This document shows positions 1 through 12,721 of a DNA stretch of 64,000 nt, piece by piece. The translations under genes were made by a program, and so were the position numbers. The notes under the pieces are model-generated. The model saw nothing but the letters and a program-made list of their open reading frames with translations, did not search any database and had not been told where the DNA came from. This stretch comes from Tipula vernalis. Taxonomy: Eukaryota > Arthropoda > Insecta > Diptera > Tipulidae. The stretch is from NCBI GenBank assembly GCA_958295665.1, contig OY282559.1, positions 246,942,764 through 247,006,763 of the forward strand, given 5' to 3'. Numbering within the stretch: the stretch's first letter is position 1; every line of letters begins with the position of its first letter.

Positions 1-1884
1 ATCAACTTCACTTTAGTAAAATAAAATTAAAAAAAAAACTGAAAACCAAAAAAAAAGCCAACGGGTGTTCAGTAATTTACCAAACAAATTTTTTTTTTTT
101 TAAATATTATTCTACTCAATCAAACTCGCGTATAATTTAAATTTTATAATTGTTCCGCACATGGGCCGTGAAAAAAGAACGCATTGCTGCTGATATAATG
201 ATAATCAAAATGTACATTTTGAATATTGTTTAAAAAATGTTGGTTCATTATTATTTTTTTGTATTTAAATCATTTAATTCGAACTTAAGCCGTTTTTTGG
301 AGTGCAATTATTAAATAATGGCTTGAGCATTGTAAATTCGACTTAAGTGGACGTGTTGCGTATGTCTTTCAGCAACATACAATTTTTTCACCTCAATGCT
401 GCCTAGAATTGAACTTATTCTTTGCGCAAGGATGTCAGGACACCGATTCTCTAAAAATTAAGATAATGGGTAAACGTGTAAACTTGCAAAAAGCGAAGCC
501 TACTTTAATGAATTGGCAATTTTTCGATTTGATTACTACTTCAAATAAAATCGAAAAATTACAAACTGATAAAAGAAAGGTTTGCTTTTTACGAGTTTAC
601 ACGTTTATCCATTATCTCATTTTGTAGAGAATCAATACGCAGGAAGCAGCAGTCTTTGTGTTAAATTTCGAGATTTCATGAAACTGTTTGCCCTGACATT
701 TTGATTTTTTTTTTTTGGTTTCCGAGGTTTTAGAAGGATGTAAAATGTCCTCCATTAAAAATTGAATAATATGATATATGATAAGTAACAGTAACTAGTC
801 TGCGTACATTGCGCCACTAGACACTAGAGTCTGAAAATCTTTCAAAACATTTACAACAACAGGTTCAAGTGCAGTAGGCGATGTCGGTCAGAATTGAACA
901 ATGAAATTTGATAAATTGAAATTCGATATTAAATAGATTTGTGATTTGCATAGATGATTGGTCAATTCAGATAGATTGGTGAGTTCTATAGAATGAAGTG
1001 CGATAGAGTAAAATTCGGGATCGGCACATTTAGCCGAAAGAAAATATCGAAATTTATGTTGAAAAACCATTATATCCATTATAAAAAATAAGAATGCTAT
1101 TTAAGTAATTTAAGGAGTTCTCTATTATAGTAGTATAGTGCATTAAGAAAAATACTTATTTGGAAAACTTTTGCTTGTTTTTTATAAATCCTGGAATTTC
1201 TAAAAAATCTTGAAAAGCGGGAGTCCCAATCTTCTAAGGTGTAAAACAAATTTAAATAAACTTACAAATATTATTACGTGTATTTGATAAACCTCCTATC
1301 ATCATTTATTATTATTTTAAAAGCAAATTTTTCATTGATTTATTTTATTTATACATAATTATGGCAGTTTAGCCGAAATTATTCGACCAGATATTCAGTG
1401 AAAACGGAACAAAGATTTCAAAATCGTTCAGTTGTTTTCGACGTTTTATCATTCAATAACCCTTTTTTCCGCAATTACGGAATCGGTGAAACGACCTCAA
1501 CCCCGACGATTTCTTTAAAGAAATACGAACGAACGAAGGCAACTGTGAATCCTCATTAAATAAATATAAATGAAATAAAATGTTTATAATTTTTGTGAAC
1601 AAACTCCAAATTCATCTGGATAAAATTAAGGAACAAAACATCAATTTGCTTCTTTTAGTAAGCATTGAAACTGCGTCATTTATTTTGTATCTTTTCACGT
1701 TAAAAACAAGTGTTATGTTTTTTAAACAGTTATTTCAAGTGAAACCATTAAAAAAGACGTGTGTACAAGAAAATTGGAAAGAATAACATAATAAAAAAGT
1801 AGCAAAGTAGTTATCTTAGAGGAAGGGTTAGAGGTCAAAACGCTGTTAAAACAACAGTTAACCTCTACAGAGGGTTCAGAGAAA
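1..1884. other. A+T-rich non-coding sequence
   Basis: I see no supported gene here. The short open frames have no recognisable motif. The segment around 385-440 contains a copy of a small dispersed repeat (core GCGCAAGGATG) that recurs twice near 4.1-4.3 kb. Confidence 0.5.
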
Positions 1885-2225
1885 ACTGGGCTGTTCTCGA
1901 AAGCTTGAATACAATATAACAGAGAAGTTTGATCTAGGAATTTCACTTGAAAAGATAATAGGACAAGGACGACTAAGATGTACCACATCTGCTGAAGACC
2001 GAAATTTTGATACGATTAGCAAGCAAAAATTTATGTATTCTAGCAGTCAATTAACCCTAGAATGTTTACCTATCCTTAACAACCCAGTAAGTACTCAAAT
2101 AATATATCGGCGTCTATTTCTAAACGGAAAAGCGTGGAGAATGGTGTAAACAATATTCTGCATGGATAACTAAAGATTAGGAACGTATCATATTCAGCGG
2201 TGAATCACATTTTGAAGTCATAATC
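1885..2225 (+). pseudogene. Tc1-like transposase relic, N-terminal half
   Basis: This is a decayed Tc1-family (DDE/D) transposase, the nuclear enzyme that cuts and pastes its element at TA sites. What I see is the GRGRPR-like linker after the paired-type DNA-binding domain (read as GQGRLR near 1961). It is followed by a T-T-x-A-E-D-R block and then, after a decayed stretch, W-I-T-K-D-stop-E-R-I-I-F-S-G-E-S-H-F near 2163-2215, which matches the family's WTxEDWxxVIFSDESxF motif. The first catalytic Asp is therefore Gly, a Trp has become a stop, and the frame breaks several times. The C-terminal half is missing nearby; a Tc1-like C-terminal piece in the same orientation lies at 4423-4600, but I cannot show that both come from one insertion. 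Confidence 0.6.
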
Positions 2226-2390
2226 CAAGATTGGGAAGAATAAATAATAAATTGCCGATTTTATCCATACCGCAATTATTGGCGAATTTTGCAAATTGAA
2301 AAATTACGAAATTTTGATAAAATTAGATTTTTACTTAAGAATCATTAATATTAATGATCCTGAAGGCGCACCGTTAATCTGGCAGACCCA

Positions 2391-2630
2391 GATCAAAGGG
2401 ATTGTATCGCTCATCCCGCTTCTACTGAAAGGCTTACCATAAATGTTTCAAGTTGTGTTTTAGTTGGTGTAATTCATTGTTAGTAAAGAATCGACGAGTG
2501 TGTTAGAGCGGATTGCGAATTTTAGTTAAATTGGTAAATGCTTCGTCAATCTTGCGAACACACATCAAAGTAATTGTATCGTTCGTATCGCTTCTACTAA
2601 TAGGTGTATCACAAATGTTTCAAATTGTGA
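2391..2630. repeat. Diverged direct repeat of ~70 bp
   Basis: Segments about 2391-2463 and 2566-2630 share the order ATCAAAG..ATTGTATCG, CGCTTCTACT and AAATGTTTCAA..TTGTG, with scattered substitutions and small gaps. This is an old local duplication with no coding content that I can see. Confidence 0.55.
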
Positions 2631-2664
2631 CAAAAGTCTACAAAATTGAATTTTTTAATTTATA

Positions 2665-2930
2665 TTAACCCTACAACCCCCCCTTGGGACAATTTCGTCC
2701 CAAGCAAAATCTCACTTCGGAATTCCCAAAAAAGGGAAAAAGAACATGGCCTGGCACCCATCTCTAAAAAAACTTAGTACAGTTATGGTCTTGTAAGCGT
2801 CGTTTGCCCGCTCTCCGCCAGTAAGTTCCTTAGCAACAGCGGCACAAAGTGGTCGACCGGACGAAAACGCCCCAGTGCGAGCGGCGTGAAAGTTTAAGTT
2901 CAAATTCAAGATTGGGGTGATTTTTTGTCA
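2665..2930. other. GC-richer island with perfect hairpin
   Basis: This patch is clearly richer in G+C than its surroundings and begins TTAACCCTAC, followed by a C run. A perfect 8-bp hairpin sits at 2683-2704 (CTTGGGAC, 6-nt loop, GTCCCAAG). A TTAA followed by CCCT is the style of a piggyBac-type end, and many such ends carry GGGAC/GTCCC palindromes. I found no matching opposite end, so this remains a guess. Confidence 0.25.
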
Positions 2931-4126
2931 AAACCTGCTAAAATTCTCTTTAGAGAGCATGCTAGTTTTGCTGATACGCATATACATATAATATTAACCT
3001 TTAGTTGTATTAGTCACTACGAAAAACTTTATATTGTAAAAAAAAAGTTTAATTTATTCGTTTATCACACAGTAATCATTTAACCATTTCCACTCTCTAT
3101 TCTTTGTTCTAATTTATATACAAAATGTCAAAAATACGTTTTTTATTTTTCCTAATGATATTTTTGCAGTGAAAATGATCTTCGGTGTATTTTTCATAAA
3201 TATCTTCGTTTTCCCTCTCGTTGGAATTATGTATTTTCAAGTGGTCAAATAATTATATTTTTTTCGGCAGAAACGGTCAAACTCCGGTTTTTCTTGAACA
3301 TTAGGGTGTCCATTATGAGAATCCATGGTCATTTATTTTTTAGTATGGCGCATTTTTCAATTGTTGAAATTTAGGCCAAGAAGTGTTCTCCTAACCTTTT
3401 TGCGCATTCTCATTCTAGAAGGGTTTAAGAGTGTTCATGAGTTTTTTTCAGATTTTTCAAAGCGGTTTGACACTTTAAAACAGTATGTATGGACGTTTTC
3501 GACCCAGTGCGACCGCGGAAGCATCGAAATTACAGTACGATAGCCGAGGGTTCAACAAAATTGTTTTCTCGATTTTTCGAGATTTGTTTTTGGTTCAAAT
3601 GTAGTGATCACATTAATATCATTTTTTGCTGTTTCGAGATTAAAGCATTCGAAAAATTATTCGGAGATATTCTAAAATTCAATATTATAAAACTGAATAT
3701 ATTCGATATTTTTATTTTGCGAGATTTGAGCACTATCCCAAAGAGGTTGTGGCAATATGAGTGGTTAGGGCTGCTTTTTCCCCTCATGAGACCGGTTTGT
3801 TATTATTTTACGAAGGTTGTCCCAATACACACGGCTACATACAGCTGATTTCTAGTCATTTGCCTAAATACTTTGAGATACTTTTTGATGCTAAATTTCA
3901 TGAAAAATATTTCCAACAAGAAAACACACCAGGATTGGTAACAAAATTCCGAATTCCAAAATCCCGAAAAACAAAAAATCCCGAAAAATCAAATTTTTTA
4001 AATACATATAACAAATGTTTGAAATATTATTTCAATTCATTTTACTTATACCTTAGAAGATGGGCGCTGTCGCCCTGCTTTGACAATTTTTAAAAAATCT
4101 AACATTCTTAGAAATTGGAGCAGAGA
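2931..4126. other. Non-coding, no supported gene
   Basis: Overlapping open frames between 3325 and 4093 have no motif I recognise. A short run of AATCCCGAAAAA-type repeats lies near 3955-3995. I see nothing else. Confidence 0.4.
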
Positions 4127-4296
4127 ACTCCCCAAAGTCGCTTAGCATTGAACCCTTTGCGCAAGGATGACGGAAAAACGTCAGAAAAACTTCAAAAATA
4201 ATCATTTGTAAAAAAAATCTACGTTTGTATTTCACATACTAAAATAAAAACTCCCCAAAGCCGCTTAGCATTGGTCCTTTCCGCGCAAGGATGACA
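4127..4296. repeat. Duplicated ~45-bp segment
   Basis: The segment ACTCCCCAAAG-Y-CGCTTAGCATTG..GCGCAAGGATGAC occurs at 4127-4171 and again at 4249-4296, about 122 bp apart. A third, more diverged copy of its 3' part lies near 395-440. Confidence 0.65.
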
Positions 4297-4422
4297 TGAA
4301 ATTATGTAGATTCCTTTTGTTTTCATATTGTAGCTAACAAAAATTTAATGGAGTCTTTCTCTTCAATGGGGCAGTTTAGTTTGTATATTTTTCGGTATTT
4401 TTTTTGGGATTTTCTCGTTCGG

Positions 4423-4600
4423 GAATATGATGGTATCCCAACGCACCATGCCACAAGGCACAATTGCCTTCTACTAGACTGGCTTCTAACCTCATCCGAT
4501 AACAACTCAATTGAAAATTTGTGGTCAGCTTACGTCAATATTACGATTGATGACTGCATCAAATTGGTTTATTCAAAACCGAAAAGAATTAAAAGAATAA
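4423..4600 (+). pseudogene. Tc1-like transposase relic, C-terminal catalytic part
   Basis: One open reading frame shows a shortened version of the second half of a Tc1-family catalytic domain. An Asp (codon at 4429) is followed by G-I-P-T-H-H-A-T-R-H, comparable to the family's QDGAPCHTARH. The frame ends in N-S-I-E-N-L-W-S (Glu codon at 4513), comparable to NPIENLW. Only 27 residues separate Asp and Glu instead of the usual 34, so the conserved WP..SPDL block is deleted. The rest of the frame to about 4633 is not conserved. The copy is certainly inactive. Confidence 0.6.
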
Positions 4601-6066
4601 AAATCTACACAGCTAAATTGATCAGTCTGAGTTAATTTTGAATGCCCAGGATCTATTTCGGAATGGCCATCAAAAATGAAAACAGTGTTATCCCATGAAT
4701 CTATCAAGCGGCTATTATTTTTATAGCTAAGGCCTTACGAGTGAACATAAGTGTCTATCATATTTGATAACTAAATCGCCACAGGAAATACCGGTGGTTA
4801 TCAGAAATGATAACCATGGCAGTCATCGTGTTAGCTGCTTAATCGTATTCCACAATTTTCAATTTTATAATTAAAAGACAATTTTTAAAATGAGTGGCAA
4901 AAAATATTAATAATTTTTAATAATTATAATAATTTTACGAATTTAATTTTTTTGGTTTTATTTTTGAATTATTCGAAATATTTAAGAAATTTGAAAATTT
5001 TAAAAATTTTAAAAAAATGAACCTTAGAATTTGTTAGAACTGACATTACCAAATATTTTAGCAAAATACCAAGATTTAAGAATTTAATGAATTTTCAAGA
5101 AATTGCAGAGAAACAAAATATTCTAATAATTTTGAAACTTTCTAGAATTTAAAATTTTAGCAATTATGCTATTCTTAGAATTTCTACAAATTTAAATATT
5201 TTAAAAAGATTAAGAATACGAAATTACAATTTTAAAGAAATTTACAAATATCAAATTATCCTCCCAAATTTCAAAAATTTTCAAATTTCAAAAGATTCTA
5301 AGAATTAGGGCGAATTTAAAATTGGTTTAAGGTTCTTGTAGAAATTTTTACAGCCAAAGTGAAATTAAGTTGCGTTCGATATTAAAGTTTGATGAGCTTA
5401 CGGGGTTTCAGTTCGAATTTTTAGGGAAGTTTGTTAGGGAACCTTAAATGGCCAAAATAGGCAGATTAATTATTTGTTAATTTTATGTTTTACAATAATA
5501 AAAGCTCGGAGATTTTTTATAAACTGGTTTTATGATGTGTGCCTAACATAAATGTTTTTGATCTTTTCTTTTGAACAAATAAACGTTTTACTATTCGTGA
5601 CCAGGTTGTACCATTTCCTAATGTCGAATGAAAATCACGTTAAGAAAGTTTTCTTCTTAATTGGACAATTGTGCCGGCAAAGGAATGCTCTGAAATATAA
5701 ATACATCAAAAAGTTCTGTACGATAAATTACTCTCTGGGATCAACTGTATTTTACAGATAATTGATGTTTGATCTGTCGAGCATGTGCACCAGTCGAAAA
5801 TAATAACATAATAATGAATATGAGAGAATTTAGTTCCAAAGGTGTCTCGGTCGTTAATTATTTAACTGTGGCCTTAGTTTGGTTTTTTAATATTCTTCGA
5901 ATTGTCTAATGCATAATCAAATGTGTATGTAAATATACATACCATATGTGATTGATCGAACGAGAAATAATTTTTATATAATCTCTCTGAAAGCTTCTTG
6001 GCATCTAAAATTATGAAAACTAAGTATAATAAGAATTAAAGTTTAACTTCGATTGACTATAGGCTC
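4601..6066. other. A+T-rich sequence with degenerate AAATTTTA repeats
   Basis: From about 4860 to 5320 the sequence is dominated by degenerate runs of the type GAATTTTAGAAAATT, probably an old decayed tandem array. No coding or RNA feature is supported. Confidence 0.45.
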
Positions 6067-6566
6067 GACCAGCGAAAAATTATAAACTTAAAAATTTTAA
6101 CGACTAATTTTTCTTAATTGTTTTTTGATATTCTACCCAGCGAAAAATTATAAATTTAAGAAATTTAGTGGAACGATTGCGTTATCAAACATTTTTTCTT
6201 CTAATGATAAACTAGAACATTTTAAATTATTTTATTATATCACAAAATAAAACAAATATTAAATTACAAATTATTATTCTTTAAATTATGAAATAAATTA
6301 ATACTACAGTAAATCCTATTAAAATAAAATTTAAATTTATAAATATAAGCAACATCAAAAATTTATTTGAATTTGGCATTTATTTCTTAAGTTTGAACGC
6401 AAAATCGCGCATTCTTAATTTTTCTTAAGTGGCAGATCTAATTTAACGAAGCTTCGTTAATCTTCTTAAGTTAATTTTTCGCTAGGCGATAATACAGAAA
6501 AGCTATCTATCGCATTTTTAAGTTTTCTTAATTCTTAATTTTTAAGTTTATAATTTTTCGCTGGTC
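6067..6566. mobile_element. MITE of 500 bp with perfect 30-bp terminal inverted repeats
   Basis: The first 30 bases (GACCAGCGAAAAATTATAAA and the next ten) are the exact reverse complement of the last 30. A second, slightly diverged copy of the CAGCGAAAAATTATAA block lies just inside the left end (6137-6161), and an inverted counterpart lies near 6467-6487. The interior is non-coding. This is the structure of a non-autonomous DNA transposon. I see no clear target duplication, so the superfamily is open. Confidence 0.75.
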
Positions 6567-7084
6567 ACCACTTTTCTGTTATATATAACAAGAAGCACAT
6601 ACCTTCTTATAATAAGAAGTTATTTTATGAGTAATGTACATTCGGCGTGTCTTCTTTTATTAATTTTCACGTTTCATAATAAGTTGGGCAAAGTTCTTAA
6701 ATTTTAAATCGTTATAATTTAACAACTTTAAAAATTTTTAAAATTTGTCTAATTTTATGAGCTCTTAAATCCTTAAAATTCTTTAAAATCAAACTTATTT
6801 TTTAAAACTCTAGGTTCAAACTTATTTTTTAAAACTCGCTACAAAAGTTCTCAGAATCTTTGGAAACTTTAAAATTTTTGAAAATTCGGAAGAAAATTTG
6901 ACATATTTCTTGAAAATTCATTAAATCCTTAAAACTTCGTATTTTCCATAAAAATTTTTGCTAATGTCAATTTAAAATAAAAAAAATTAAATACTAAAAA
7001 ATATTGCAATCCTTATTTTTAAATCTCTTGATACCGTTATAATTTTGAAAATTTGAAAATTTTTGTACTCCTACAATTCTTAAA
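6567..7084. other. A+T-rich spacer between two MITEs
   Basis: The sequence is composed of degenerate AAATTTTTAAAA-type runs. No gene is supported. Confidence 0.4.
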
Positions 7085-7723
7085 TACAGTGCGCCAAAGA
7101 AAAACGCAACAGGAAAAAATTCAAAAAAATACCCTGTTTTTAAACATTTCTATAAATGTCAGATTAAATTTTATTTTCTCAATTGAAGGAAATTTGGATG
7201 GAATTCGTTTTTTTAGATTTTTTTATAAGCAAAACCAAAAACAAAAATTTTCTAAGCGTGAAAAAAATGTTCAATGAGTTTAAGATTTTTTGGTGTAAAA
7301 ATTTATTTTCTCCTCGGCGGCCAAAACTACGTTCGACATACATATGTATTGGTTTTTTGTCATATTTTTAGCTAAAACCGCTATAACTCGGCAAAAGGTT
7401 TGTGCACAGAAATTTCAACAGTCTCATATTAAAGGTCTCTAAATTCTCTAGAAAACGACTCAATAGCGAATAAAAAATTACGAATATTCGTTGGCAGACT
7501 TAAGATTAACATTTTTTCTCGTTTAGAAAATATCTATTTGATTTAAAAAGAATCATAAAAAACAAAAAAAAAGTGAAAACGAACGGCAGCATCGGATAGG
7601 ATACCAATTTCCTTCAACAAAAACGAAAAAGAAAAATTTTAATCTGATATTTCACTAAGATAAAAAGGTTTGAAAACAGGGTATTTTTCGAAAAATTTTC
7701 CTGTGCGTTTTTAGTGCATTGTA
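7085..7723. mobile_element. MITE, ~635 bp, long terminal inverted repeats, TA flanks
   Basis: The left end CAGTGCGCCAAAGAAAAACG and the right end, read in reverse as CAATGCACTAAAAACGC, open inverted repeats of about 130 bp. Both arms contain the same GGAAAA..ATACCCTGTTTT and CAGATTAAA..TTGAAGGAAATT blocks. The element is bounded by TA on both sides, as expected for the Tc1/mariner superfamily. The interior has no transposase motif. The arms have diverged by roughly a fifth, so it is old. Confidence 0.65.
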
Positions 7724-8681
7724 TTTCGAATACATTTCCAACACTTAGTAAGTAAGTAAGTACTTTTATATTTACTTATTGTTTGTTCGATAGTGTAGAA
7801 AATATTTTCCGCACGCTATTTTCATACGAAGTCTAAACCGGTTCAAAAGTTTAACTAGTAGCAGCAACTTTAATCAAATTTCTTACTTTCGTGTAAAGAA
7901 TGGTATGTATTGCACTTGCAGAAATGGTCATTGCAAAACTCGTAAGATAAGAACAATCGTTATTGCTAGTGCTCATATTGAGAGTAAGTAATATTTTTGC
8001 CATACAATATTTTTAGATATACCTAGGCTGCAGTCGAATTCTCGAGTAAATCCGAAAAATTCGGTAAATCCATTTACCTTTTTTTATGCAGAATAAACGA
8101 AATAACAAAAGGTAAATATTTCACGCTTAATTTTGCCAAAAAACATCAAAATTTCATTTTATTTGTCAAAATATTCAACATAAAATGACATTAAATTGAG
8201 CATAAAATACAATTTATGCTCAAATGGCACAACGTCATGACAAAAATATTGAATATTCTGATCTTTTCCTCTCTTGACAAAAGTTCAATGCGCATGCTCA
8301 AATTAATTTTTGTGTATGTATTTTGGAAAATGTACTAAAAATTGTCACGAGGAAAAAAATGGACTAGATTTTTTTTTGTCATAAACAGGATTAACAGAAC
8401 TTACAAACATTAATTTTACAAAATGGCAAATTCACGTTGACTCTAAAGTCAAAGCCAACTCTTATACTCTAGACAAAAAAACATCTAAACTATGTATGGT
8501 GATAAGATTAAAATACGCCCATTTTAATTTTTTTTTTTGGAAATCATAAATTCTTGACCACATTCATTATGTTAATAAAACACTAACAGTAAAATGTGCA
8601 TATTTTACATAATTTATAGCAACAATAAGTCTTTGTGTTATTCTATAATTTATTATATAGGACGAATAAAAAAATTAAATT
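7724..8681. other. Non-coding, with hairpin at 8196-8223
   Basis: An 11-bp perfect stem (TTGAGCATAAA/TTTATGCTCAA) with a 6-nt loop lies at 8196-8223. I see no gene. Confidence 0.4.
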
Positions 8682-8789
8682 TCAAATCTCCAAATTAAAA
8701 TTCTTCCTAAGTATTTTATTCATTTGCCCACCAAAGAGACCGTAATACGGGTTGCTGCTGTTGTTTGATGATATACCCATAGCGTACTT
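8682..8789 (-). CDS. Candidate terminal exon, unknown protein
   Basis: On the minus strand a fair splice acceptor (GTGCACAG at 8796-8790) precedes an open frame of 35 codons ending in TGA at 8682. The frame has Asn/Ser-rich residues and then P-Y-Y-G-L-F-G-G-Q-M-N-K. Base composition is less A+T-rich than in the flanks. Another frame of the same stretch reads a short Gln run, so the frame choice is not secure. I do not recognise the protein and found no partner exon. Confidence 0.2.
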   Translation of the reverse strand, partial: KYAMGISSNNSSNPYYGLFGGQMNKILRKNFNLEI

Positions 8790-10594
8790 CTGTGCACGAT
8801 GATCAGACAACGCAATGCATCACAATACAATAAAAAAAATTGAACAATAGACCAATACGAAGCACACAGAACGTGCACTAAATATATTATTTCTTATATT
8901 TTTATTGTAAGTACGATATGACAGCATAGTACACACAACTATTTTTTTTTTGTATGAAGATAGTAATTACTAGGTTTGTGTATACTAGGTAGTAAATTAA
9001 ACTCAATTCAATTTCAAATCTATAATTATTTTGTTTTATCGTTCGGTGTATGGTGATGGTGACACAATACACAATACAAATCGCAAAACAACCTAACATA
9101 TAATTTAGTTAAAAACTATTTATTAAGTGTAAACATCACATTCAAAAGGTGTAAAATTATTAAGTAATTAATTAAGAAATATTACACATACATTGTTATG
9201 ATTATGATTGTTGGTTTGTTAATTAAGAAACATTTTTCGTACATATATTATTCGAACACTTATACCCAAGTGAAAAAAAGGGACATTAACGGTAAATTGA
9301 ATAAATTTGATGGCGACATTTTGACAAAACCAGCATGAGATATTTTTTTATTATTTTATTTTGCTTTTCTTAACCATTTCTTTGGTTTTATTATTGTTAT
9401 TGTTGGTTGTTTTCTTAGAAAAATGTATTTATAAAATAAGTAAGTATACATATAACAAAAATATTTTGTACCTGTACGAACAGAGAAATAGCCGTACATA
9501 AAATATTTTTGACCATCATGATTTTGAACTATTTTATATCTATGAGTATGTATGTATGTGTTTTTATTTATAAATGGTATCAGACCTAATCCGTTTTATA
9601 TAATTGGATTAAAGAATGGAAAGAATTGGAAAGAATTTAGAATTTAAGATGAATCTCCTCTTTAGGATCATAATATTATCTAACAAACAAATATGACATT
9701 GCCATTGGCTTAAAAATGACGTTTCATCATTCATTTAATTAAGTAATTAATTAATTGGAAATCTTGACTTAAGGTTAACACAAATATTTGGAATAAATCT
9801 TTATTGTCGCGCACTGTACAAGTACAATTCTATGCGGATGTTAATGTAGTAAAATGATTAAGAATTTTATTTATGAACGGGACAGAATTACAGATATTTA
9901 CACGGTTTTTTGGATAAATGACCAGCGTTTAATTTTTTATTAAGTATGGAAAATTCGGAAAGGATTATCGAAAATTCGATTCCCGTATTTTTTCCAAGTT
10001 AAGATCCTATTAGATTCAAATTGAATTTTCTTAAAATTCGGGTTCAAAACCTACCTAATATTTCGATAAATTATGAAATTTTATAATGGAACGAATGTCC
10101 GTTAACTATTTCTACTTACAATTTAATTTCTAATTCAATGAACTAATTCAATGAAAACATACCTATTGTGTCAACTGAGCAATTTTCTTTGAAAATTTGA
10201 ACTCCTTTTAACTAGTAAGATCCAGCCAAGAAGTTACAAATTGCGAAACCGATTCCAGTGGATAATGAAACCAGGATTGTGAAGCATCTATAGTAAAGAA
10301 GAAAATTTGCAATCTCCGACTATGTTTCCTTTTAGTTTAATGGGTATAAAATATTTGGGCTGTGTGATGTACCGTTTTCTCATGGTTTTTTGTTTCCACA
10401 ACAGAGGCGAAATTACGGCCGATGAATCTCGCGAAAATAAGACATACTTATACTTTAATAATGATGTGGACAATAATGATCAACTTCTCCTACACTCTCG
10501 ATCACCAGGAGCAAGCTACAACAATTAGTTGCGCGCAACAAACAAGATAAACAAATTTATTGTGACTTGTCGTTTATAACAACCTGATTATTTA
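8790..10594. other. Non-coding A+T-rich sequence
   Basis: I see no supported gene, only T/A runs and short GT-rich tracts of the kind found in fly introns and UTRs. Confidence 0.4.
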
Positions 10595-11383
10595 TTCTGG
10601 AGCTACATTATTATTATTATTATTGGGGAGGCCATGCGGGCGATCAGCCACTTCGCACTGCGACCTAAAAGATCTATTGTGCTGGCCCCTGCTTAATTAT
10701 CCGTCCAGTCAATATTCAGGTTCTTAATGAACCTGACGATACTGCCTCCCGGTACGTGATACATACTATCTGGGCTTATTGCTCTCCCTCCTAGTTGTTT
10801 ACTACAGCATGTAGTTCCGCTAGAAAGACGGTAGCATTGGAGCTCAAGGACCTCGAGAGGGTTGTCCCACTCTCGTATATTCCTACTCCTGCCCCGTATT
10901 CCGTTTTATTTTACTCTTACGAGTTGCTCGGAATTTCAAATCACCTGTAGGTCACCCAGCTTTACTACAGGAAGGCTAAATAAAACTGGAGGGTGCCTGG
11001 TATCCAGAGTCCGCATATTTTGGGCTGATTAACCTATCAGCCATTCATCTTTCGGCATATGCTGTTCCACCTTAGATTAGGGTTTTTTGTTAAGGTTTTC
11101 TCCTTTAGCGCCGTACTTTAGCCTGTGCCAAATGGCCAAAAATGTGCCAAGTGGCCTTAGTCACCAGTGGTTGCCACGAGGAGGCAGTACGTACACTTGC
11201 GAATTGTGAACAGGTTACCCCTTACACAATTGTACGCATCACGCAGCTGCCTAATGACAAGACCAGAACAGCTCACGTGATGCGCACCCTACTGGAAGGT
11301 TACGGAGCTGGTAGATTAATCTACTCAACTTTAGTCCCCCCCCCCCTCCAATAGTCGCCAAACCACCTTCTGGAGCTACATTA
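10595..11383 (-). mobile_element. 5'-truncated LINE with RNase H remnant and 16-bp target duplication
   Basis: The 16-bp sequence TTCTGGAGCTACATTA occurs at 10595-10610 and 11368-11383 and brackets a GC-richer insert. Read on the minus strand, the insert ends in an (AAT)n tail (10624-10608). This is the signature of target-primed insertion of a non-LTR retrotransposon. Inside, around 10880-10790, the minus strand encodes E-Y-G-A-G-V-G-I-Y, then N-A-T-V-F-L-A-E-L-H-A-V. This matches the RNase H domain found in I-, R1- and LOA-clade LINEs. The domain then breaks off, and a short frame V-P-G-G-S-I-V-R-F-I-K-N-L near 10756-10715 may be the protein's C-terminus. The copy is dead and internally rearranged. 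Confidence 0.8.
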
Positions 11384-12721
11384 AACAGCTGCTTTTAGTG
11401 AATTTTTAAGAGAGAATTTTTAGAGCTGAGATCAAGTTGACAAAAATATTTATTACCGAAAGCTATGTAGATAAACCAACCCGCATCACAATATTTTATT
11501 CGCGAAACTTATTTCACAATATAAAAATTTCAAAATATTACCAATTTGTAAAAACCCAATCGAATTCCGAACGATTATTGGTTGGTGGTTGGCTAATTTG
11601 TTTGACCAAAATTGAATTCCAATTCCTTGGCAAATAAAATACAACTTTTGTAGATATCAATCGTAACTTGTCCGATCATCCATGCTGACCATATAAATTT
11701 CATTTTCTAGTCAACCTTAAAAATAGCCGATCAGTAATTCGGTTATTGAACGAGGCTATCAGTTATCGAGGCTTTTAAATGAGTTTCATTTTTGTGATCA
11801 GAGGAAAACAAACATCAACGCTTGTTGATTTTCGACTTTTTTCCGGGTGGATTATTTTTAACTTTAACAAATTCTTATTGGGATTTTTTTTCGTATATGT
11901 GTCTTTCGATGTACCATTTGGGAACCTTTCTCTGGGATAACTAGGTTTTTCTGGTTCCTATTCGCTTTTGGTAAATATAACTTCAGAAACGAAACTGTAT
12001 TAAATAATTTTTCCGGAGTACACGATTTTTCTACCAGATCAACAATTTCAAGTATCAAAGCTTTTGTTGAGGCTTAGTCACAAAACGAATGGGCTTCGAA
12101 TTTATATCAGGGATATTAGAAATAATCGAACTACCGGTAATTGACATCAGTTATTTGATAATTCATGTAATAATAATTATTCGGTGATACTTAAGTCTTG
12201 TAAAGTAACTGCTAAATTTGCTATTAAAAAATTTGCAAAATTTCTCATACCTAAACGTTTGGAAATATTGGTTAATCACAAAGTTGTTCACCTAATGCGA
12301 AATTTGTTTTTACATAATATTGTTATACTAAATGAGAACCCCTCTCCTGGATGGACTGTTAATTTTTCTAGTTTATAAAACGTCCCCAATAATATTAAAT
12401 TGTAAAAATGGCCTCCTCTGGATGCGATGAAGATCGACTATGATCATTTGTTTTCTAACTTCCAGTTTTTAACCCTCAATCTGTTCAAAGTGATCGATAA
12501 GTAAGTATAGATTTATAAGTTATTATAGCGGTATTATTGTAATTGGCAATTAATTATATATTACTTAGGCCCTTATGCTTTTTTCAACGAAAAGAAATCT
12601 GAACCGCGAAATCGCAGAATTCGAATTTCCGAGTTTAATTTCAATTTTTTCCGACCCTAATTCCATTTTTTACGATATTAATTCTTGCGACGTTATTTCG
12701 TTGCCCCGAATCAATGGTTAG
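11384..12721. other. Non-coding sequence, no supported gene
   Basis: I see no coding, RNA or repeat feature that I can defend. Confidence 0.4.
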
